Assembly: GCF_009789675.1 (NCBI RefSeq) | Contig: NZ_CP046914.1 | Span: 992,001 to 1,056,000 of the forward strand | Direction: 5' to 3' | Origin: Paraburkholderia acidisoli | GTDB lineage: Bacteria; Pseudomonadota; Gammaproteobacteria; Burkholderiales; Burkholderiaceae | Length of the DNA stretch: 64,000 nucleotides | Part shown: in pieces, positions 25,857-33,373 of the stretch | How the letters are laid out: each line of letters opens with the position of its first letter | How positions within the stretch are numbered: position 1 is the first letter of the stretch | Made by a program: the position numbers and the translations under genes | The notes under the pieces: generated by a model | What the model was told of the DNA's origin: nothing | Databases searched by the model: none | What the model saw: the letters and a program-made list of their open reading frames with translations, nothing else

Positions 25857-27314
25857 ATGCGAATCGAACACCTCATCGACGGTCAGTCCCGCGCGGGACG
25901 CGACTACTTCGAAACCGTGAACCCCGCGAATCAGAACGTGCTCGCGGAAGTCGCGCGCGGCGGCGCGGAAGACGTCGATCTCGCGGTGCGTGCCGCGAAA
26001 GCGGCGTTTCCCGCGTGGGCCGCGAAACCCGCGGCGGAGCGCGCCAAGGTCATCCGCAGGCTCGGCGAATTGATTGCGAAGAACGTGCCCGAGATTTCGC
26101 AGACGGAGACCAACGACACGGGCCAGACGATTTCGCAAACGGGCAAGCAACTCGTGCCGCGCGCCGCCGACAACTTCACGTATTTCGCCGAGATGTGCAC
26201 GGCCGTGGACGGCCACACTTACCCCACGTCCACGCATTTGAACTACACGCTGTTTCATCCGGTGGGCGTGTGCGCGCTCATTTCGCCCTGGAATGTCCCG
26301 TTCATGACGGCCACGTGGAAGGTCGCGCCGTGTCTCGCGTTCGGCAACACGGCCGTGCTGAAGATGAGCGAACTCTCGCCGCTCACGGCCGCCATGCTCG
26401 GCCAACTCGCGCTCGAAGCCGGCATTCCCGCGGGCGTGTTGAACGTCGTGCACGGTTACGGCAAGGAAACCGGCGAGCCGCTCGTCGCGCATCCCGACGT
26501 GCGCGCGGTCTCGTTCACGGGATCGACGGTCACGGGCAATCGCATCGTGCAGGCCGCGGGCCTCAAGAAGTTTTCGATGGAACTCGGCGGCAAGTCGCCG
26601 TTCGTGATCTTCGACGACGCCGACTTCGAACGCGCGCTCGACGCCGCCGTGTTCATGATCTTTTCGAACAACGGCGAACGCTGCACGGCCGGCTCGCGCA
26701 TTCTCGTGCAACGCTCGATCTACGCGAAGTTCGCGGAACGCTTCATCGAGCGCGCCAAACGTATTCGCGTGGGCGATCCGCTCGACGAGAGCACCCTCGT
26801 CGGCCCGATGATCAGCGCCGCGCATCTCGCGAAAGTGCGTAGCTATATCGAACTCGGTCCGAAGGAAGGCGCCACGCTCGCCTGCGGCGGACTCGATGCA
26901 CCCGCGCTGCCGGAGGCCTTGAAACAGGGTAATTTCGTGCAGCCGACCGTATTCGTCGATGTCGACAATCGCATGCGTATCGCGCAGGAAGAGATCTTCG
27001 GGCCGGTCGCGTGCCTGATTCCCTTCGACGACGAAGCCGACGCCATCCGCCTCTCGAACGACATCGCCTATGGCTTGTCGAGTTACGTGTGGACCGAAAA
27101 TGCGGGGCGCGCACTGCGCGTGGCCGCCGCCGTCGAAGCAGGCATGTGCTTCGTGAACAGCCAGAACGTGCGCGATCTGCGTCAGCCGTTCGGTGGCACC
27201 AAGGCGTCGGGCGTGGGGCGCGAAGGCGGCACGTGGAGCTACGAGGTGTTTCTCGAGCCGAAGAACGTGTGCATGTCGCTCGGCTCGCATCACATTCCGC
27301 ATTGGGGCGTTTAA
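25857..27314 (+). CDS. hpaE: 5-carboxymethyl-2-hydroxymuconate semialdehyde dehydrogenase
   Basis: A 485-residue aldehyde dehydrogenase that oxidises the ring-cleavage product of HpaD with NAD. The NAD site appears as LISPWNVPFMTATWKVAP and VSFTGSTVTGNRI. The general base is Glu242 (SMELGGKSP) and the nucleophile Cys276 (FSNNGERCTAGSR). The C-terminal GGTKASGVGREGGTWSYEVF is typical of HpaE. Length fits the family. It follows hpaG2 by 34 bp and precedes hpaD by 26 bp, in the standard hpa order. Confidence 0.92.
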   Translation: MRIEHLIDGQSRAGRDYFETVNPANQNVLAEVARGGAEDVDLAVRAAKAAFPAWAAKPAAERAKVIRRLGELIAKNVPEISQTETNDTGQTISQTGKQLVPRAADNFTYFAEMCTAVDGHTYPTSTHLNYTLFHPVGVCALISPWNVPFMTATWKVAPCLAFGNTAVLKMSELSPLTAAMLGQLALEAGIPAGVLNVVHGYGKETGEPLVAHPDVRAVSFTGSTVTGNRIVQAAGLKKFSMELGGKSPFVIFDDADFERALDAAVFMIFSNNGERCTAGSRILVQRSIYAKFAERFIERAKRIRVGDPLDESTLVGPMISAAHLAKVRSYIELGPKEGATLACGGLDAPALPEALKQGNFVQPTVFVDVDNRMRIAQEEIFGPVACLIPFDDEADAIRLSNDIAYGLSSYVWTENAGRALRVAAAVEAGMCFVNSQNVRDLRQPFGGTKASGVGREGGTWSYEVFLEPKNVCMSLGSHHIPHWGV

Positions 27315-27340
27315 GCGCGCACGCGCGTCAAGGAATCGCC

Positions 27341-28204
27341 ATGGGCAAACTCGCGCTCGCCGCCAAGGTCACGCATGTGCCTTCGCTCTATCTCTCGGAA
27401 CTCGACGGACCGCACAAGGGCTGCCGCCAGGCCGCCATCGACGGGCATCATGAAATCGGCCGCCGTTGCCGCGAACTCGGTGTGGATACGGTGGTGGTGT
27501 TCGACGTGCATTGGCTCGTGAACAGCGAATATCACATCAATTGCGCACCGCATTTCGAAGGCGTGTACACGAGCAACGAGTTGCCGCACTTCATCAAGAA
27601 CATGCCGTATGCGTATCCCGGCAATCCGCAACTGGGCCATCTGATCGCCGATGTCGCAAACGAGCTGGGCGTGAAAACGCGCGCGCACAGCGAAACCACG
27701 CTCGACCTCGAATACGGCACGCTCGTGCCCATGCGCTACATGAACGGCGACCAGCATTTTCGCGCCGTATCCGTGGCGGGCTGGTGCATGTGGCACGACC
27801 TGCAAACGAGTGCGCGCTTCGGCCTTGCGGTGCGTCGCGCGATCGAGGAGCGCTACGACGGTACCGTGGCGATTCTCGCGAGCGGCTCGCTGAGTCATCA
27901 CTTCGCCAACAACGGCACGGCCGAGCAATTCATGCACAAGGTGTGGGACCCGTTTCTCGAAGCGACGGATCGCCATGTCGTGGCAATGTGGGAACGCGGC
28001 GACTGGAAAACCTTTTGCGGCATGCTGCCCATGTATAACGAAAAGTGCTGGGGCGAAGGCGGTATGCACGACACGGCCATGCTGCTGGGCGCGCTCGGCT
28101 GGGACCGTTACGAAGGCCGCGCGGAAGTGGTCACGCCTTATTTCGGCAGTTCGGGTACCGGGCAGATCAACGCGATCCTGCCGGTCACGCCGCTGCCCGC
28201 CTGA
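27341..28204 (+). CDS. hpaD: 3,4-dihydroxyphenylacetate 2,3-dioxygenase
   Basis: A 287-residue class III extradiol dioxygenase (LigB fold), which opens the ring of homoprotocatechuate using Fe(II). Family motifs are VTHVPSLYLSEL at the N-terminus, VVVFDVHWLVNSEYHINC, DLEYGTLVPMRYMN and ILASGSLSHHFANNGT, with histidines suited to the iron site. The start has AAGGA upstream. The product goes to HpaE next door. Together with hpaG and hpaH this places the locus in 4-hydroxyphenylacetate/tyrosine catabolism. Confidence 0.92.
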   Translation: MGKLALAAKVTHVPSLYLSELDGPHKGCRQAAIDGHHEIGRRCRELGVDTVVVFDVHWLVNSEYHINCAPHFEGVYTSNELPHFIKNMPYAYPGNPQLGHLIADVANELGVKTRAHSETTLDLEYGTLVPMRYMNGDQHFRAVSVAGWCMWHDLQTSARFGLAVRRAIEERYDGTVAILASGSLSHHFANNGTAEQFMHKVWDPFLEATDRHVVAMWERGDWKTFCGMLPMYNEKCWGEGGMHDTAMLLGALGWDRYEGRAEVVTPYFGSSGTGQINAILPVTPLPA

Positions 28205-28216
28205 ATGGAGCCTGCC

Positions 28217-29020
28217 ATGCTCGACCCGCAATTGATTCGCGAACTCGCCGCGCAACTCGACGAAGCCGAACGCACGCGCACGCAACTGCGCCACTTCTCG
28301 CGCGCCCATCCCGCCATGACGATCGACGACGGCTACGCCATTCAGCGCGAATGGGTCAAGCTCAAGCTCGCGGCGGGCCACGTGATCAAGGGGCGCAAGA
28401 TCGGCCTCACGTCGCGGGCAATGCAACGCGCCTCGCAGATCGACGAACCCGACTACGCGCCGCTGCTCGACAGCATGTTCATTGCCGCGGGCAGCGACAT
28501 TCGCGCGGACCGCTTCATCGCGCCGCGTGTGGAAGTGGAACTCGCATTCGTGCTGAACCGCGCGCTACAAGGACCGAACGTGACGCTCTTCGACGTGCTC
28601 GACGCCACGGCGTATGTGACGCCCGCCATCGAGATCATCGACGCGCGCATCGAGCAGTTCGACCGCGAGACCAAGGCGCCGCGCAAGGTGTTCGACACAA
28701 TTTCCGATTTCGCGGCCAACGCCGGCGTGGTGCTGGGCGGCCGGCCCGTCAAACCGCTCGACGTGGATTTGCGCTGGGTGGGCGCGCTGCTCTACAAGAA
28801 CGGCGCCGTGGAAGAAAGCGGCCTGGCGGCCGCCGTGCTCAATCATCCCGCCACGGGCGTGGCGTGGCTCGCGAACAAGATCGCCCGTCACGACGAACGG
28901 CTCGAAGCCGGCGACATCATTCTGAGCGGCTCGTTCACCGCGCCCATTGCCGCGCGCGCGGGCGACACGTTCCATGCCGATTACGGTCCGCTAGGCGGCA
29001 TCGGCTTCAATTTCGTTTGA
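28217..29020 (+). CDS. hpaH: 2-oxo-hept-4-ene-1,7-dioate hydratase
   Basis: A 267-residue member of the hydratase/decarboxylase family related to HpaG and MhpD. Motifs are [60 protein letters not shown] (metal-binding E-x-E) and [20 protein letters not shown]. It adds water to 2-oxo-hept-4-ene-dioate before aldolase cleavage. ATG 28217 has GGAG upstream; an in-frame ATG at 28205 touches the hpaD stop. It is the last hpa gene: no hpaF, hpaI or hpaBC follows. Confidence 0.9.
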   Translation: MLDPQLIRELAAQLDEAERTRTQLRHFSRAHPAMTIDDGYAIQREWVKLKLAAGHVIKGRKIGLTSRAMQRASQIDEPDYAPLLDSMFIAAGSDIRADRFIAPRVEVELAFVLNRALQGPNVTLFDVLDATAYVTPAIEIIDARIEQFDRETKAPRKVFDTISDFAANAGVVLGGRPVKPLDVDLRWVGALLYKNGAVEESGLAAAVLNHPATGVAWLANKIARHDERLEAGDIILSGSFTAPIAARAGDTFHADYGPLGGIGFNFV

Positions 29021-29056
29021 TACGCAATCCTGATGACTTCGTTTGAAGCGTGAACG

Positions 29057-29512
29057 TCAATCGCTCTCTCTGCCGTTCTCGACCAGTTTCGCGAGCACGG
29101 TGTCGAGCACTTCGCGCTCGTGGTCGCTGAGCGTGGCGAGAATGGCGTCGTTGGTCGACTTCGAGATCGTGGCCGCGCGCCGGTACAGGTTGCGCCCTTG
29201 CGTGGTGAGCGCGACCAGCACGCCGCGCGCGTCCGCCTCGTTCGAGGTCTTCGCAAGCAGGCCCTTGCGTTCGAGCACGTCGGTGGCGCGGCTCGCCTGG
29301 CTGCGATCGAGATTCGAGAGGCGCCCGAGGTCCGACACCGAAAGCGGCCCGAACGCGCCCACTGTAAGCAGCAGGCGCGCTTCGGTCAGCGAAAGCGAAA
29401 GCGAAGCCGTGAACGCGTCGTTCATTGCGCGATCGGTTTGCTTCTTGAGCACGTGCAACCGGTACGTGAACAGTGCTTCGATACTGTGTTTCCCCGTCAT
29501 TCGTCTTCCCAT
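29057..29512 (-). CDS. MarR-family transcriptional regulator
   Basis: A 151-residue MarR protein with LSLTEARLLLTVGAFGPLSV, the recognition helix LDRSQASRATDVLERKGLLA and the wing SNEADARGVLVALTTQGRNL. The last 40 residues form the dimer helix. It is convergent with hpaH but divergent from the aldolase-like gene, so it more likely controls the latter. Either ATG 29512 or ATG 29500 may start it. The effector is unknown. Confidence 0.85.
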   Translation of the reverse strand: MGRRMTGKHSIEALFTYRLHVLKKQTDRAMNDAFTASLSLSLTEARLLLTVGAFGPLSVSDLGRLSNLDRSQASRATDVLERKGLLAKTSNEADARGVLVALTTQGRNLYRRAATISKSTNDAILATLSDHEREVLDTVLAKLVENGRESD

Positions 29513-29682
29513 CCTGGTTCGCTGCTGGCTTCACAATACCGCGAAAATTCGGCTACGGCGTTAGCATAGCATCGACAGAAGCCTTTTTATTCAGGCGCTT
29601 CATGCAAAATTTGATGCTTGCGCACGCATTTATTTGAGCATACCATCGGCATCATTCGATGCGGAGATACGAGGAGACGATC

Positions 29683-30447
29683 ATGAATGCAAACATGGCG
29701 CGCCCTGCGTGGTGCGAGCCCGCGGAATGGGAAGCGCGCGTGCAGCTCGCGGCCGTGTACCGCGTGTTTCACATGATGGGTTGGACCGAGCTGATCTTCA
29801 ATCACATCACGTTACGCGTGCCCGGCCCGCACAAGCATTTCCTGATCAATCCGTTCGGCCTCACGTATGACGAAATCAAGGCCTCGAATCTCGTCAAGAT
29901 CGATCTCGAGGGCAATATCCTGAGCCCGAGCGAGTATCCGATCAACCCGGCGGGCTTCGTGGTTCACAGCGCGATTCACGCGAACGTGGAGGACGCGCAT
30001 TGCGTGATGCACACGCACACCACGGCTGGGCTCGCGGTAGCGTGCATGGAAGAAGGCCTCGCGTACACGAACTTCTATTCGGCCCAACTGCACGACATGG
30101 TCGCGTATCACGACTTTGAAGGCATTACCGTGCACGACGACGAAAAATCGCGCCTCCTTCGCTCCATGGGCAACAAGCGCCTGCTCGTGTTGCGCAACCA
30201 CGGTCTGCTCGCGCACGGCGCGACGCTCGCGCATGCGTTCGCGCTGCTCTGGACGCTCAACCGCGCGTGCGAAGTGCAAGTGGTCACGCACGCCATGCGC
30301 GGCCAGACGCTGCCGATCTCGCCCGCTATCACCGAACGCGCCACGCGCGATTCGCTACAGTTCTCGCCCGCGCACGGCGCCGGGCAGAACGTGCTCGACG
30401 CGCTGATTCGCCGCGTCGAGCGCATCGATCCTTCGTACAAGGAGTAA
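29683..30447 (+). CDS. class II aldolase/adducin-family protein
   Basis: A 254-residue protein of the AraD/FucA/adducin fold. The zinc site appears as VMHTHTTAGLAVAC (His-x-His) with a further His in VLRNHGLLAHGATLAHAF. The start of the fold (QLAAVYRVFHMMGWTELIFN) and FLINPFGLTYDEI fit the non-sugar, adducin-like branch that includes decarboxylases. It has no link to HpaI, which belongs to another fold. ATG 29683 has GAGGAG upstream. A pantoate-type reductase follows after 4 bp, suggesting a two-step pathway whose substrate is unknown. Confidence 0.85.
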   Translation: MNANMARPAWCEPAEWEARVQLAAVYRVFHMMGWTELIFNHITLRVPGPHKHFLINPFGLTYDEIKASNLVKIDLEGNILSPSEYPINPAGFVVHSAIHANVEDAHCVMHTHTTAGLAVACMEEGLAYTNFYSAQLHDMVAYHDFEGITVHDDEKSRLLRSMGNKRLLVLRNHGLLAHGATLAHAFALLWTLNRACEVQVVTHAMRGQTLPISPAITERATRDSLQFSPAHGAGQNVLDALIRRVERIDPSYKE

Positions 30448-30451
30448 CACG

Positions 30452-31453
30452 TTGAGCACACCGAAGCAGACCATCGCCGTCGTAGGTGGCGGCGCGATCG
30501 GCGGCTTGATCGCCGCGCGGCTCGCGCGCGCGGGCAACGCCGTGAGCCTCGTCGCGCGCGGCGCGCATCTCGAAGCGATTCGCCGCGACGGCCTCACCAT
30601 CGTCGAAGGCGACGCGCGCTACACGCAGCCGCTGCACGCCACGGACAACCCCGCCTCGCTCGGCGCCCAGGACATCGTGTTCGTTTGCCTCAAGGGCCAG
30701 GCGCTCGTGCAATCGGCGGCGTCATTCGCGCCGCTCGTCGGGCCCAACACGCATATCGTTTCGGCGATGAACGGCGTGCCCTGGTGGTTCCTGCAAGCGG
30801 TGAACGGCGCGCCAGCGGCACAGCCGCTCGAATCCGTCGATCCCGGCGGTATCGTGTCGAAAGCGCTGCCGCCTGCGCAGGCCTCCGGCTGCGTCGTGCA
30901 TCTTTCGTCGGCGATCGCGGGGCCGGGCGTGATTCGCAAGGGCAACGGCAACGGCTTGATCGTCGGCGAAGGTTCGGCTTCGATGGCGGCGCGTGCGCAG
31001 GAAGCGCGCGACCTGCTCGCGCAAGCGGGCTTCGACGTCACGGCCGGCGCGCCCATTCAGGCCGATATCTGGGCCAAGCTCTGGGGCAACATGACGATGA
31101 ACCCGATCAGCGCGCTCACGCGTTCGACCGCCGACGTGATCCTCGACGACCCGCTCACGCTGGGCCTCGTCAGCGCGATCATGGCGGAAGCCCGCGCTAT
31201 CGGCGAAAAGCTCGGCATCCGGCTCGCGATGACGATCGAGGAACGCCACGCCATCACGCGCAAGCTCGGCGCGTTCAAAACCTCCATGCTGCAAGACGTG
31301 GAAGCGGGCCGCACGCTCGAAGTGGAAGCCCTGCTCGGCGCGCCGTTCGAACTCGCGCAGCGCGTGGGGGTGGCCGCGCCGTCGCTCGGCATGCTCTACG
31401 GTCTCGCGCGGCAACTCGACACGAATCTCGAAGCCGCGCGCCGCCGGGTTTAA
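30452..31453 (+). CDS. 2-dehydropantoate 2-reductase-like oxidoreductase
   Basis: A 333-residue PanE/ApbA-family protein. The NADPH loop is AVVGGGAIGGLIAARLARAG at the N-terminus; the catalytic lysine lies in ADIWAKLWGNMTMNPISALT, and the C-terminal helical domain ends with FKTSMLQDVEAGRTLEVEAL. The start is TTG 30452 with an excellent AAGGAG, 4 bp after the aldolase-like gene. The family includes many 2-keto-acid reductases besides true PanE; next to an aldolase and an MFS carrier, a catabolic role is more likely than pantothenate synthesis. It overlaps the convergent MFS gene by 4 nt. Confidence 0.85.
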   Translation: MSTPKQTIAVVGGGAIGGLIAARLARAGNAVSLVARGAHLEAIRRDGLTIVEGDARYTQPLHATDNPASLGAQDIVFVCLKGQALVQSAASFAPLVGPNTHIVSAMNGVPWWFLQAVNGAPAAQPLESVDPGGIVSKALPPAQASGCVVHLSSAIAGPGVIRKGNGNGLIVGEGSASMAARAQEARDLLAQAGFDVTAGAPIQADIWAKLWGNMTMNPISALTRSTADVILDDPLTLGLVSAIMAEARAIGEKLGIRLAMTIEERHAITRKLGAFKTSMLQDVEAGRTLEVEALLGAPFELAQRVGVAAPSLGMLYGLARQLDTNLEAARRRV

Positions 31454-32733
31454 TCTTCGAGCGGCTTGCCGGTGAGGTCGCGAATGAACGGCAGCGCCAG
31501 ACACGAGAGCGCCACGCACGCCATGACGTACCACGCAGGCGCCAGCAGATTGCCCGTGGCCTTGATGAGCCACGTGGCGATCGCTTGCGCGAAGCCGCCG
31601 AAGATCGCCACGCCGATGCTGTAGACGATCGCCATGCCCGTCGCGCGCACGCGGCGCGGAAACATCTCGGGCAGCATCGTGATCGCGGGCGCGGCCTGTA
31701 AGCCGAGCAGCACGCTCAAGCCGCCCACGGTAACGAGCAGACGCGTGGCGTTCGGTTCGCTGGCCAGCCAGAGAAACGCCGGGTAGATCAACAGCACCAC
31801 GCCCACGCGCGGCCAGAACACCAGCGTGCGGCGGCTCAAACGGTCGCACAGCAGCCCCGCGAGCGGCGCCACCACGAAGGTCACGACGCCGGACACGAGA
31901 CCCGCCAGCAATGCCGTGGGCGCGGGCACCTTGAGCTCGTGGATCGCATAGGTCGGCATGTAGAACGTGACCACGTAGGCGGTGACCGTGGAGCCGATTG
32001 TGAGCAAAATGCCGAGCGCGGCGCGCGCCCAGTAATCGCGCAGCACCGCGAGTATCGGCATGCGCACCGTGCGGGTACGCGCGGGCGCCTGTTCGTCGAG
32101 ACGGCGGCGAATCCACATGCCCAGCGGCGCGATCGCCACGCCCAGCAGGAACGGCACGCGCCAGCCCCACGCGAGCAGGGTATCGGCGGAAAGGAAAGTG
32201 GTCAGGAGTCCTGCCGTGAGCGCGCCGAGCGAGACGCCCAGGCCCTGGCTCGCGAACTGCCAGCTGCCGAGCAGGCCGCGATTGCGCGGCGTGCCCGCCT
32301 CGATCAGCAGCGTAGTGGACGCGCCCACTTCGCCGCCCGCCGAAAAGCCCTGCAACAGCCGCGCGAAGACGATCAGCACGGGCGCCGCCACGCCGATCTG
32401 CGCGTAGGTGGGCGCGAGGCCGATCAGCAGGCAGCCGAGCGCCATCATGAAGATGGTGAGCGTCATGGCGGGCTTGCGGCCCGCGCGGTCGGCATACGCG
32501 CCGATCACGACGCCGCCGAGCGGGCGCATCACGAATCCCACGCCGAACGTCGCCACCGAGGCCAGCAACTGACCGTAGCTCGACATGGTGGGAAAAAACA
32601 GCTTGCCGATCGTCAGCGCGAAGAAGCTGTAGACCGTGAAATCGAAGAATTCGAGCGCGTTGCCGATGGTCGCCGCGACGATCAATTGCGTGCGGCTCAG
32701 CTTGCGCACGTCCGCCATGCTGACGCTGTTCAT
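31450..32733 (-). CDS. MFS transporter, metabolite:proton symporter type
   Basis: A 427-residue protein with 12 predicted helices. NALEFFDFTVYSFFALTIGK, GAYADRAGRKPAMTLTIFMM (the helix 2-3 motif) and RLLQGFSAGGEVGASTTLLI are typical of the metabolite:H+ symporter branch (KgtP, ProP, citrate and shikimate carriers). It probably imports an organic acid. It converges with the reductase gene. The promoter lies in the large gap upstream. Confidence 0.88.
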   Translation of the reverse strand: MNSVSMADVRKLSRTQLIVAATIGNALEFFDFTVYSFFALTIGKLFFPTMSSYGQLLASVATFGVGFVMRPLGGVVIGAYADRAGRKPAMTLTIFMMALGCLLIGLAPTYAQIGVAAPVLIVFARLLQGFSAGGEVGASTTLLIEAGTPRNRGLLGSWQFASQGLGVSLGALTAGLLTTFLSADTLLAWGWRVPFLLGVAIAPLGMWIRRRLDEQAPARTRTVRMPILAVLRDYWARAALGILLTIGSTVTAYVVTFYMPTYAIHELKVPAPTALLAGLVSGVVTFVVAPLAGLLCDRLSRRTLVFWPRVGVVLLIYPAFLWLASEPNATRLLVTVGGLSVLLGLQAAPAITMLPEMFPRRVRATGMAIVYSIGVAIFGGFAQAIATWLIKATGNLLAPAWYVMACVALSCLALPFIRDLTGKPLED

Positions 32734-33373
32734 GCGTGGTGCTCCTCGTCGGCCTCTTGCGGGCCTGGCTGAGTTTCGGGAAGTGCGAAAGCGGGTTTGT
32801 GGCTGCTGCGGAAAGCGCGGGTAATGCCGGTCGTGCAGATGGTGCGGATCGAGCGATTCACGTTAGCACCCGACGCACTGCCCGCGCCAGTGATCAAAAC
32901 CCGTGGCAGGGTTTGCACCGTCGTTTCGCACAGGTTTTGGCCTGCTTCCCGAACCGTGCGTTTGCGCGTTTGGACCGCATCGCAGGCGCGAAACCGGCAT
33001 ACTTGGGCGCTGCGTTCGCGGTTTCACTGGCGAACGCCGGCTTTCAGCCCGCTGCCGATCGCGTCCGCGCGCGTGAATTTCGCCGCCGTTTGCTCTTGTG
33101 TTGCCCTTGTTTCGCCCCTTTTCACACGCGGCCATCCGGCCCTATGCCGGTATGAAAATTGCGGCAGCGCGGCGAACGTTCGGACGTTTGCGGCAATCGC
33201 CGCCCCATGGGGAGCGATCGCATTGCCGGCCTTCCGTGCCTGACATGCCGCCCGGCGCGTCGCGTCTTTGGCGCGATCGCCGTCGATTGCAAGGCCCGAC
33301 GCGTCCGACGCGCCAAACTTGTCAATCGCGCCTATGTCGTTCGGCTGACTTTTTCCGCCGCCACTATCGGTCG
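32734..33373. other. 640-bp divergent gap without a gene
   Basis: Between the MFS gene and mscS. Plus-strand frames here are arginine-rich and the region shows no clear start sites, terminator or repeat. The mscS frame stays open through it to 33098, but the text is not protein-like. Likely promoters for both flanking genes. Confidence 0.5.

Noticed and set aside
29683..30447. Aldolase-like gene as hpaI
   Set aside because: HpaI has the HpcH/HpaI TIM-barrel fold; this protein has the AraD/adducin zinc motifs.
33098..33373. N-terminal extension of the mscS frame
   Set aside because: Arg/Pro-rich and not membrane- or signal-like; the signal sequence begins only after 33374.
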